64,000 nt of DNA, taken from assembly GCA_949358305.1 (NCBI GenBank), contig OX442315.1:29228427-29292426 (forward strand), written 5' to 3'. The notes under the pieces are model-generated. The model did not search any database and had not been told where the DNA came from. It saw nothing but the letters and a program-made list of their open reading frames with translations. The stretch comes from Strigamia acuminata (lineage: Eukaryota; Arthropoda; Chilopoda; Geophilomorpha; Linotaeniidae). Made by a program: the position numbers and the translations under genes. Within the stretch, counting starts at the first letter, position 1; every line of letters starts with the position of its first letter. Shown piece by piece: positions 1 to 12,700 of this stretch.

Positions 1-664
1 AAGCAAAAAGCATTTTGGTGTCTCTTTTCAACTTATGTTTCCCTGAAATAAAGATGAACAGGCATGTTTTTCTTATCACTATGGAAACCAAAAGGGGAGA
101 TGTCTCGTAGCAACAGGAGGTTGTGCAGAATGTGCTGTTGCTATGGGTGCAAGGAAAAGAGGGTTGTTTCTTATAAGAGCTTCTTTCGCCTGATTGGTTC
201 ATTCAAGAAAAGAATAAGACCATGAGTTAGATTACTTGTCATGCAGGAAAGCTGTCTAATGTTATTTCGAGCGTAAAAGGATATTTACAAAAAAAAATAT
301 AAAAAAAAAATAACGTTTGGTCTATGTTTACATCGGTAAAAAACTTAATTATTATTTTTTTAAATAAACAAAATTTCTTTGGTCTGATGCTGATTATTGT
401 TTAAACCTCAGAGCAAGAATAATAACTCACCGAGGTTGCAGTACTTGGCAGAGATTCGAGTTGCTTCAAGAAATAATAATACAAACATGCAAAAACGGAA
501 ATAAAAAATATTAAACCAAAAATAAAATAAATATATATAAATTAAATTATCAACTTTAAAAATTAAATTAAAAAAATAAAAAGCGATCTAATTTAAAAAT
601 GCATTATTTCCCATTCTACATGCTTACGTGATGCATATATTCAAGCCACGAGTTGTCAACTTAC
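1..664 (-). other. Start of intron 9 (truncated by window edge)
   Basis: A+T-rich DNA downstream of coding exon 9. Apart from the micro-exon candidate at 431-463 and a partial X-box-like CACTATGGAAACC at 77-89, I see nothing coding. Confidence 0.6.
431..463 (-). CDS. Possible 33-bp in-frame micro-exon
   Basis: On the minus strand, TTTCTTGAAG precedes CAACTCGAATCT, and after 33 bases the sequence meets donor GTGAGTT at 430. It reads QLESLPSTATS in phase 0 on both sides, so it could be inserted after DNMA of exon 9 without shifting frame. The donor is strong; the pyrimidine tract of the acceptor is weak. The 11 residues match no plexin segment that I can name. It may be a lineage-specific or alternative cassette exon, or chance. 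Confidence 0.25.
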
Positions 665-799
665 CGCCATGTTATCCACCTTAACTGACACTCTATTCAC
701 ACTCCCGTACGGCACTAACAATTCGGTTGATCCACCCACTACAGTGGAGTTAATCCGGGGACAAAACCCTGGGCCTGAACGAATACTGGGACCAATATT
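665..799 (-). CDS. PlexA: Plexin coding exon 9: segment after PSI 2 (45 codons)
   Basis: The acceptor TATTCTTTTTAG precedes AATATTGGT; the donor GTAAGT follows GCG at 665; phase 0 on both sides. It encodes NIGPSIRSGPGFCPRINST then VVGGSTELLVPYGSVNRVSV and KVDNMA. IGPS-x-RSGPGFCP-x-IN is a conserved plexin A stretch. Family knowledge predicts that the next exon opens with a strand leading into an FVCQF-like motif; no such exon is visible in the remaining 664 bp. Confidence 0.95.
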
Positions 800-3700
800 C
801 TAAAAAGAATAAAAAAAAAAACAAGAAATTATTATAAATAATGTGCATATGTTTTCAGAAATGTCAAGTTAAGCTCATATTAAAGCTGCAAACTGCAACT
901 AAACTGTCAAATTACGTCTACGTTTCCTCAGATTATTTGTTTCCAATTTGACGCACACGTCGGGGCGACGCGCTACGTGAAAGACATTAATCATGACAGA
1001 GAAATGCGGGAAGAATGAATAAATAATGTAGGAGCGAATCACCGTATCTCACTAATTCGAGAAAACATTTTGACTCGCACTATCAGTCTACTTTTTTTGC
1101 AAATGCACACCTGCCAAGTCGACCAAAAGAAAAAATCAATCAATCAATTCGATGCAAATTAAATTAGACAAACTTTCCAGACAAATTCCAAGAGTTGCTG
1201 GATTAAAAACCTTAAAAAATCTTTTTTAATGTCTGCTTGTAACGTCCAAATCAATCTCAAGTGCACTTGCCAGGTGTAATTTCAGTGGCAATGTCGATAA
1301 TTTAGAGTCTGAAAAATTCTTGTTTTCGTTGAGAAATGCCTCTTAATCGTCTATTTCCAAACGACACTTGTGATTGATTACCGAGTAGCGCAACATAAAT
1401 TAGACCTCTATCATAAATTTTCACAAATGTGTCAAAGAAATTTAAAAAATATATATATATTTTTTTTATTATCATTCTTTGTTGTTAAAAAGATAAAACA
1501 CCTTTAGGTTAAAAGTTAACAGTTGGCTTCATATTCCAGTTATCTCATGTGGGAATGATACAACACTTTGAGTTTTGCTTTAAATCCAACCATGTGAACT
1601 GAATTTGCAGTCATGTGAACATGACTTAGGGCAGTTTTACTATTCCATACACAAGCAGTGTGTATTTCCTGCATATCGACTGCTTATAATGCCTTCCTGC
1701 ATATATATATCAAGCTAAAGTAATAAGTATATACCGTATTACAATTGCGGGCTAGACACGAAAACTGCAGAGCAGCAGCATAAAACATAGATAACCAAAT
1801 TTGTTGCTCAATAACTTTCTTATGATTTATTACACATATATCAAAGCAAAAGCCGAGTTAAACCAGAATGTGCCACCCCTGATCGTGCGCAGAGTGGTTA
1901 AAAAACAAAACAATGTGTGTTTGTCCAGTAAAGTTCAAAGCAATTCTTGTCCTCACCCAACCTGCCACTAAATTCCACCATTAACTCTTGAGCCGAGCCA
2001 TTATTCTGTTTTGGTCTCGGTGCGGAAGAGCAGCTTAACTACAAGTTACGACTAAGTTGCCTTCCTTTCTTCTAAAGGACACGAATAACAACAATTGAAC
2101 AATAGTATGTTCCATTAGAATGATAGGTGGCATGCATTATTCCACTTGGGATGCTTTCATCACCGATTTTGGAGTGAGGCCAACCAAGAGCAGCAAGTGA
2201 CAGTGCTGTATCTTCCGCAATTTCATCCCCTCTTTTTGCTTTTGCACTTCATGAAAAGAATTTTAACCGAATTAATGACGCGTTTGCTCATGCAATCGAA
2301 TTATTCGGCACAAAACGGAGAAAAATTGTCCTTGTTGACAAGTGGAAATCGCTAATCGATTAAGTGATGCACATTATTGAGCAAACGTGTTCACTTAATC
2401 ATAAAAGAATTGACTCAAACTCGTCCCATTACTATTCATCTATCATTAATTAAATTACCTCTTTTCTCTTCTTTATTTACTTACCGTCATTTTAATGCGT
2501 GCTATCGCATTTTTCTTTTCTTCTCTTTTCTTACAGAGATTTAAATAAATACCTCAACTTAATTTAAAAATCTTAAAAATAAAATTTAATGAAATTCCTC
2601 AAAAAACTGTCGCTAGAGAAAAGCGGAAATTGAGTACTCGTCAGACTGATAAATAATGTCATCGTAACAAGTTGACAAGTCAATTGTTAGGTTGAAAAAC
2701 ATTTTATAGCCACTTACATTGATGCCAGTAACTAAAATGTCGTTACGACAATTTTCGCCTGTATCGTGGGTGCAACGATGACCGTCCACGCACCAATCGC
2801 AAGGAAATGCACTGGATACGCATTGAGTACATCTAAAAAGGACGAATATAAATTTTAATATCCATAAAAATCGAATAAAGTCAAGCGTATTACGATGAAT
2901 ATGTATTGCAGTCGTAAAAGGTGAAATTAGTCGCTACGAATTCGGGTCCGGTCCAATTCTTTACGGAAAGTTTTGCCGTGAAGTGATCTGTTTTAAAGCA
3001 GAAATTGATAATCAATTTTATTGACCAGAAAGTAGATAACTCACGTTGTCCTTGAGGAATGGCTGGAAGTGCATCAGTTCGTGGAGTGGGGCAACTCACG
3101 CCGAGTGCTGTTCGTGTAGCATTCGTATGCAATGATTTGTTTGATTCGGGTTCGGTGAAGACACAAACAAATTGACCCGTCAAATTTGGTAGATTGTCGA
3201 TGGTTAGTTGTAACTATGAAAATAAATTGCATACATTGACAAAAATGGAATGAAAACGCCGAAAAATGCAACTTCCGGCGAGAGTATTTCATCTATCGAC
3301 TTTAATTTCACATTTGCAGTATTACATTTAAAACCCATAATAGAACTTCCGATTAAAAATTCATTCCCTTTCTACGGTACTTTTATTAAAAGAATCCCTT
3401 CAATAAGAAAACAAAATTTCTTATCAGTCAACTGAATCCAAATTACGAAATTATCTTCCAATTAATTCTCGTTTCCACGACAACGGGCTCCAACGAAATA
3501 AAAAAAAGAGCATAACCCTTCGTATCAGTATCCCTATCTAATTGCTTTGCTAGCCACGACGAAAAGCGAATTTCGACACACGAGATTAATTAACTTCAAA
3601 CCTGACCAATTAATCAACACCATCTCTCATTTCCTCCATCGCCAAGCGTTGCAAGATACAACACATTGTTAACAGCCCAACAACACCACGCCACGCCGAA

Positions 3701-6700
3701 GCCGAAGCCGAAGCCCGGCTTTAAAGCGAGACAAAACAAAACAAACTCGATTCAACATTTTTAAATTTTTCTTCTTCATCTTCTTCTTCTTCGTATTACG
3801 CCTCCTTTCAAACAGCATTTGAAGACTTTATCAGCACGTGGCAGATGGACGCGGGTCAAACGAGGTTGAGGCTCACTTTGAAACCCGCTTGTTGTTTTAA
3901 CCCTATCAGCCCGTGATATTTCCTGTCCGTGATAAATCTGTCACCGCATTCACCGGTGAAAAGGTCGCCAAACATGGCGTGCGTGTTCGCAAAGATAACC
4001 GATTCGAATTTCTCTATTAACAAACAAACACGACGTCGAGATTGCGCAGTGGGTATCAATGACTTACCGTCCGTGCGGTTGTTCTTTGGATCTGAGACGG
4101 CTGTACGTTTGTAATGGTGGTACATTTGCCGCTGCGATACGACAACCAATAAAGTGGATCTTGCGATGCTTGTGCACATTCGCTTCTCAAACTGCATCTG
4201 GAAGGGGAAGAAAGAAAATAAGTATTTTGTATTAAGTTATCGAACCGTAGAATCGACTTGTTTACAACTACAATGTTCTAATTAGATACAGAAAAAAGTG
4301 GAGAGAGAAATTGGCTAAATCTCCTGCGCAGCGTGCCATCTTATGTGGGATTAAGTGGCAATTACACTACTCGCGAACAGGTGAAAGCCACTTAGAAATT
4401 ATTTATTCAGCAAATATTTTATTAAATTTTCCCTTGCACTGTCGTAAAAGAGCACTATAGAAGTTGGTCGAAAAACATCAAAAACTTGAAATTAATCTAC
4501 ATCATAATTACTTACAAACTTGCTTCCTAAAAGCAAATATGTAGCGAGCAAAATAAATCATGTTTATCACACACACTGGGCTCTGAGCAAATTTCAATTT
4601 TAATCCTCACTTTTATTTTACTTTTTTCTTTTAATGCAACACGGTATTATAAGATTATCATTTAAAAAAAAAAAAAAAAGTTTCTCGCATTTTATTTTTA
4701 TTTTATTTTTTTGAATATTACTGTTCGTAATTTGTTTTTTTTTTTAAAAAAAAAATAGGTAATGATGCACATTTCATCAAGTTCTCGTTTTTATAATGCC
4801 TTATAATTTGAAATGCTTAAAATGTTTGGAATTTCTATTCCTAACATTTTTTTCTTCCACTTCTCGATTAAGTAGTTTCGCCTGGAATGTTAACGTCCAA
4901 CAAAAGTAATGACGTTGTAAACATTCTAACAAAACAAATGGTTTGTTTAGGCATCCAGATTTCAAATTCTTAAATTTTCTATTAGAAAATAACATTTGAT
5001 ATCGTTATCACCAGCAAAAGATCAAAAATAAAAATTATTGATCCACAGACCCAAGAAAGAGGACAATCGACAATCAAGCAATGAAACTACAAAATAAATA
5101 AAAAGAAGTTTTTTCATTTATAATCAGCATGGCACCCCATTGAGTGTTGTGCACATTCTGACACCGAAAGACATCCAACGACTTGTAACTTCCGTCAAGT
5201 ATTTCAGTGGATTTTGCCACAATACCACGGGGTACCAAGAAGGATAAAACCCCAATATGATGCAGTAGAAATCGGTCATCATTCCCCATCACACACAGAA
5301 TAGAAATCGTATAGGTGAAAGGTTCATATCACCCAAACCATTAATCAATTCTCCTATTATTATTGTTATTACTATTTTATTAGCATTTGCCATTTCAGTT
5401 CCAACCAATACTTAAGCCTTGTAATGGTGTCTGATGTTTACATTACAACAATTAGTGCAAAAATAGAGCGGTTTTCACAATTATGATCATTATTCCATTG
5501 TAGAAATAATCGAACATATTGAATTAGGTCACACAACACAAATTATTTTGCACTTTGCATTTAAAACGATGCATTTTCCTCAATTAAAATAAAAATTAAT
5601 GATAAAACAAAAATAAAAGGAGCAAATAAACTACATTTTAAAAATCTGAGAATAATGATGGACCCAACCATTTTATATCCGTTCGTTGGCCATTCTGCCT
5701 GCTTTCCCAAGTGATTGGAATTTCGTTTTAGGACGAATTGTACATTTTCGTTTAATGAACCACCCTAGGTGGTTTAAAAAATGTAATGATAGTAAAATAA
5801 AAATGAAAAAATTTCCGATTTGAATTGGAAAATGCAAAACAGTTTCAGAATACTCCTAATATTTCCAAGTACAAAGTTGCTTTTTCAATCAAATTGAATT
5901 CGATGCTAAATATTTCAAGCTCAATGCCGTCTCGCTTCTCAAAGATAAAAGCAACTCTATAATATTTCTAGGAAGGTAAATGCACTTAGATAAGAAAAGA
6001 TTTGCATAACATTACAACATTTAGTATAGCCAAATTTGATCAATCAGATTTGCATAATTTTATTTATATTAAATAAAAAAGCGAGTTGGTCTATAATTTC
6101 CATGTATTAGGGATAAATTAAAGCAGCTACGTTTGAATCTTGAATGTTGATAATGTATGAACAATCTGGCCCTTCAAAGCAAAGTCTATCTTGATCAAGA
6201 TATTCATCATTTCCATTTTTCTTACTAGAAAACTAACAGATTGGATTAGCTAGATCAACTACCAATCAAAAACTACGATCTAGACTCGGTTAATAATAGA
6301 TTGCATTTCAGTTCCAAAATAAATCAGAATTGTTTAAATAAAAATTTTAAATTTTAAATTTAAAACAAATCGGCCACACGCAGTTATGGAGCATGTTTAC
6401 TTGTTGCTGTTGGCATAGTAACCATCATTCATGTGTTCATCATCATGAACCTTAAAAGAGATTAGTTTAGAATACACCTTGCCAAGCCCTGATTACCAGC
6501 AGATAGAAGACACTCTTATTTTTCAATCCTCATTGGATTTACTTGATGCCAAGGCTCATTAACTCACCCAATTAGAGTTCTCACAACTTTGATAGATAAG
6601 TGGATACTTGAGCCCAGATCACGTGTCACAGCCTCCAGAGAACATATTTGTACTCACAAAGAGCTTTACCACATCTTAACTCAAAGCAGAAAAGAAAGGA

Positions 6701-9700
6701 AAGAATTAAAAACCCATGGATTTACTAACAAATCCTATTTTTTCTCGCTTTTTACTCCTCAGAGTGCAGAGTCTGCAGACAAAATTGAAACTATAGACGC
6801 TGATAAAAATCCTACAATCATATCCAATTTTCTCTTTATCTCACAATCATTGCCCATTTTCTATCTAATTTGATTTACTTACTTGTTTTCTAAGCTGCAC
6901 CATCCACAATATGGATCTTTGGCACCGAGACATTCTCCACAGGACCTGTACACCATGCACTCTTGCACCTTAAGTCTTGTAAGCTGTAAAGACAAAACAA
7001 AAACAAATACAATAAAAAAGAAATAAAAAAACAAAAACAAAACAACATTTAGCAAGAAAATTATTTGATTCAATCTAAAATTCATTAGCCTCAAAATTGT
7101 AGCCAATAACCGTAGACGTTTATTGCAAGTTACACTAAACTTTTCACTTAATGGCTGCATATAAAAATCCCTTTATTACCCATTTAACAATATTTATAGA
7201 CTGATAACTACCTTTTTTTTTACTTTACTGGGACTAGGATAAACACATACAATTTCATTGGATAAACAAACCAAGCAGCACTATCTTAACTCTTTAGGCT
7301 CTTCCCTAACGACCTCCGCTGATTTTTTTTATTAACACCTGTCACCAATAGAGTTGGGCAATGACGTCACACGCGGAATTCTCTTGTGCATCAAATCCAA
7401 GCGACTAGGGTCATTTAAAAGCAGCCACCACCATAAAAGACCACTAAAATCTCCCCACTTGCTACGTAGCAGCAGTGGCTCACCATTGCCATGGTAACTA
7501 CATCCCATACACTCAACAGCCCACATCCACCCATCTCTTTCCTACATCCTCATAACCATCTCCACTTCACTTAGAGGTCGCTTTTTACACTATGGTAATT
7601 GCCTGGGTTGCATGCACGCCAGCTTTAACCATTCCATCTAGTGTTGGATAGAAGAAGCAACGTTAAAACCAACCAATAAAATGCGAGGATGAGAAACGGG
7701 AAAAAAAAAAATTTGAGGGAAAAAAATAAAAAAAATAGCAACAATTATTCTACTTTATTCCACCATCAAATTACCACCGAGGGATCAAAATTCATCAAAA
7801 AGTAAGGAACCAATGGTCACTCACAATGGCCCTGTGGTCATGTGCACCGCAAACTTGAGAAATTCCTCCTTTTTTTTATGGCCTCAGGTATCCACTTTCA
7901 CAGGTCGTAAGACTCAAAGTCATAAATTGAGCTAAGAAGTTCCATTCGACGTTCATCTGATCAATATTGTCGAGAAAAAGCCCTGTTTCCGTGGATGCGT
8001 ACTAATGAATTTGTGCACTTGGCAAACAACTAATAATAAGATCTTAATCCCCCATAAGCCTGTTCACCGTTGCTCTATGGCATTGCTGCGAAAACAAGAT
8101 TCAGGGTCCCTTTTCGATCTCGATGTTTTCAATTTAAATCATAATGTGGTCTCTCTCTCTCTCCCCGATTCGGGGATTAGTTCGGGTCCCAGCCACTTGT
8201 GGCACTAGTTTACCTTTGCAAATAATTAAACGAGCTTATCGATTTCGAAAAAGGCAAAAGTTGGAATTTCTAATTTTATTCATCTTTAAGAAGAAAAAAT
8301 TTAATTAACCAACCCAAATCCAGAAATACTTTCCATTAATAAGTATTACACAGCTGTTTCCATTTATCATTACACCATCTTTAACGATCGAAAAAAAGAA
8401 AAAATTCTTCATTCCTACAACTGCTCCAGCTAATCTAAATTTCTTATTTAATGATTATGCGGTTGTACAAATGGAGGAACTGAGGGGTGGGGCACACAAG
8501 TACAAATCATTTATTCTATTCAACCATACGATTCTTCACATTTGGCACAATCACACCATCTAGTGGCGACATAAACGCAGAATAATACATGTATTGATAA
8601 AAAATCATTTCCATACCTCGAAATTGCATTTTTTACTCCATAAACTTCATTTTTATTCTTACGATAACCCACGTCCCAAGTACAAGTATTCTCATCCCTT
8701 TTTTTACGACTGGACGTAATCAGAATTGTGATGGTCTTTCTAAGCCTTACTGCTTCATCTCTCTTTCCTTCTAGACATGTGACGGCCATCTGATATCAAT
8801 AATTCACAGCTTAATCTAACGGATAGCGTCCAGCGTGCAACAAGAAAAACAAGATGGCTGGCACCCATATAAAACAAAAAAAAATATACATTGAAAAAAA
8901 CGTCGACAAAAGCTGCTCTTCACTTCGCATTCCCGTCAGCAAATAAATTATAAACTCATTCGCACAAAATCCGTGCTAAACTTAGGAAAATTAAACCATT
9001 TTTTCTAATTAATCACAACCTTCTTCCCCTAATTACTCATTCAGCTCCTCGTTTTCATTTCCCATATTAAAAATAGTCCAATTTTAATTACAGGTGTTAT
9101 ATTACAGGTGATGAGACATGCACAACCCTCTTTTTCGCCTCACCGCCCCTTCCTTCCCCCTTCTCTTTCATCGCAGCTGTTGAGAGACTCGAGGGAAAGG
9201 GAAAAGAATCTGTGAGATTTGGGTGCCATGGCTGTCTCCTGTTGATAATCACTGCACGCTCCATACACAAAGGATCACAAGAGCAAACCAATCCACCCTC
9301 ATCTACCGGCTCCCCTACCCTTCTATCCACTCAACCCTGTTTGTTTTCCTCTCTCCATGTTAACCTTTTCCCCAGGATTTCCTTTAAACATTTTTTCTTC
9401 TTGAAAAAACACAAATACTCGTTCCGTAAATGGCAGAAAATTCAATAAACAAATCCTCACGATTTTCATTTTCATTTAAAAAGGAAAAACAACTTCTGCA
9501 TTCTCACATTTTGCAAAATAAATAATATATATAGAGAGAGAAATAAATTGGAAGAGGAAAGACTATGTCCTCTTTTTTGTTCTCCCATCTGTGTAAACTG
9601 AAAACAATGATCCAGGTAATTTTTTTTTAAAACCCGGAATCGGCGTGATTCTAATGCTGAGGGAAACCGCCAGATGTCTCTGGTCCTAGAAAAAGGTCGC

Positions 9701-12700
9701 AAGATGAGAAAACTCATGGAGTTGCTTGGCAACCAGTGTTTAGAAAACAAATCCCACGAACAAAAAAGAAGTTTGCACTCATCATGAGCTTTTGTACCGA
9801 TAAACTTGATTCTACAAAATTCTTTACTTCGAGCAAAATTCAAAGCATCTCTCAAAAAATCGAAAAATGTACTAATTAATATTTACCATTAAAAATGAAA
9901 AACCGCCCATAGATAGCCATCTTTAATTTATAAACAAATCTTTGCTTTTCTTTTGTTTGTGCATATACTACATACTTTATTTATTTTTTAATGTTTATTA
10001 TTATCGTTATTATTCCTTAATTCAAGCACCAAATAATCTGACAAGTGGTAGATGGATGCACATTTCACTTTCTTCGGTCATTGATTGCGCTTTGGCATCT
10101 CGATTTGTATCAATTGACACAGAGTTGCAATCTGTCACAGTCTTCCATCAAAACAGAAAAAAAATATAAAAATTTATCTTTAAATTTTTTACGAAGCTGA
10201 ATTTCTTCCCCGCACTATTTTTCCAATACTCTGATTCCCCACCAAAAAAAAAACACGCAAAAAAATATTCTTTAAATATTTTCAACGATTAACAAAACGC
10301 AAAAACCGAGTCTTATTCGTCCATAAATTTAGATTCAATTTTTAAAAAATATTTCCAACATTAGATTTTTAATTACCCGCATCTTTTAAAACTTGTATTC
10401 CTTTCTTTTTCCGCTTTATTTATTATTATTATTTTTTTGAAATCTTATCCATGTCAAAATATTTTGTTTCTTTATTTATGTTTGTGCCATTATCGATTTC
10501 CGCCAGAATGGGGAATCTGGAGTTGGAGGACTTTATTAATTTTGCAAAACTTAATCCATAAAGTGCAGCAACCATAGCACATGGGAAGAGAAAAATCTGC
10601 TTTTCTCCTCCCAACTACATCATAAAAGCTTATAAAAATACTTTAAGGTTATTATGCACGTATTACAAGTAAATACACCTTTATCATGCGTTACCAACAA
10701 TATCCTCATGTCACTATGGCAACACCACTTAAGCCAAATTCATTTCATTTGCTCTGTGTACGTTTTTTTTTAGTTCTTTTAATTTCTTTTATTCTCAAAT
10801 CAGAACATAAACTTTAAATATTTCCAATTAGTTTTAATTGTGGCTTATTCCTGCTTAATCGTAGATTTAAAAATATTTGCCTTCGTTTTCATCATTTCTT
10901 TTCAATTTTTTCCCCTTCAAATCAAATACATAAAAGAATCGATCGTTATGAAATAAAAATAAAAGTTTCTGTAAACATTCAAATTCTAATCGTACGAGTT
11001 ATTTCAAAGACTTTTGTGTGTATGCAGTATGCACATTAAGTAAATATTAATGTAAATATTAAATGGGCATTGATCGAAACATAGATAAAATAAAAATGTG
11101 TGTTTGATTTCTTCTATTTGTTCTAAAATTCAATTCGTTTTTTTTAGATATGTAACATCTATTTCAAAAAATATTTAATGAACAGTAAACAATCGTAAGT
11201 TAAATGACTTGCTAGAAATACGGCAACTACCGGTAATTGAAATCGAATTCCCTCGATCGACAAACTTTTATCTATATTTCTCTATTCGGAGTGGATATTG
11301 CCAGTAGCAGATACTATTGGTACTAGCAAACTTCAAACCGCTGATGCCAGTAGCAAATACTACTGGTACTATACTCGCCATCTTCAACCAATGCTGCTAT
11401 GTTAACGAGGTGATTTCACCAAAATTTAATCAAAAATTGTCAATTTTGACCGAAATTTATCGAAATTTAATCAAAAATGTCAAATTTGACAGAAATTTAT
11501 CGAAATTTAATCAAAAACTAATCAAATTTGTTGAATTGTATAAAAACCTTTTGAGATGTTAAACAAAAATTGTCAAACTCATCCAAATTCATCCCTTTGA
11601 AATAATTGTTACGCCACATCCCATTCCAACAACTAAAACGAATTATTATTAAAATTAAATCAGTCCTTCAGATTTAAAAAACTCAAATTTTAGTCAATTG
11701 CAACTGTCCCAGTCATTTGTACTGCAAAAAAAAAAAACACACGTAAAACGTAATACATAAGAGAGTAAACAAAGAAGTAAATTTATTTTAAAGAAATAAA
11801 ACTCGAATAAAAAATAATCCCAATTAAAACCCAAAAAAAAAAAATAATTTAATAAACCAAATATCCTCTTCCTGAGCTTAACAGCTAAAAAAAAAATTCC
11901 TAAATAATAAATAAAAACTCCTGTAAGGAAACAGAATTCCACTTTCTCTCATTTGAAAAAATTACTAAAAAATTTATTTCCTTAACTCGTTTAGAAAAGA
12001 AAAGGAGTTTGAAAACAAGCGTTTATTCCGTGTAGTCCAAAATAAAATTTCTCCATTTCCTTCTTTATAATAGCCATTGCTTTTTCGTTTACATTTTACC
12101 ATTTCTCCTATTCACACCCGATAAGCTGCAGAAACAAAATTCTTATGTTTTCAATGGTGAAGTGTCTTAATTTTCTGCTTGGTCTCCTTTTCTACCATCT
12201 TTGATCCCCCACTTTTGATCTCCACATGAGGGGTCCTTCCCCTCATGCATTTTGATGCTAAAAGAAGGGGGTTCTTAATGGAAATGTGGGGTTATTGATT
12301 CTGTTACCCTTAGCAACCAGGTTTCCTTTATACCATTTTTTCTCTCCACATATTTCATTTTTTAAACCCGCATCAATGTTAGAGAAGAAATTTATTTATT
12401 AATAAATATTAAAATTAAACCGTTACACTGTAAATATGTATACGCAATATAATAAAGATTATTTTAAATTTACTTCCATTCTATTAGAGCTATTACTTGT
12501 TAATTTCTCTTCAATTTGCAGCCACCATTCATCAACTGAAATATTAAGAAGTTCGCAGAACTCGATTTATGCCAAATACCATCCGCGGATAAATTTCAAA
12601 TTTTATAGAATATTAAGTTAAATAAGTATAAAATTCAAAAATAAAAACTATATCTTAAAACATTGGAAAACGTTAAACAATTTTTTTTCCCTCTCCAAAG

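Noticed and set aside
3856-4197. 113-codon minus-strand frame starting with ATG at 4197
   Set aside because: It overlaps plexin exon 5 in the wrong frame; the ATG is created at the splice acceptor. The +1 phase gives the conserved PSI sequence.
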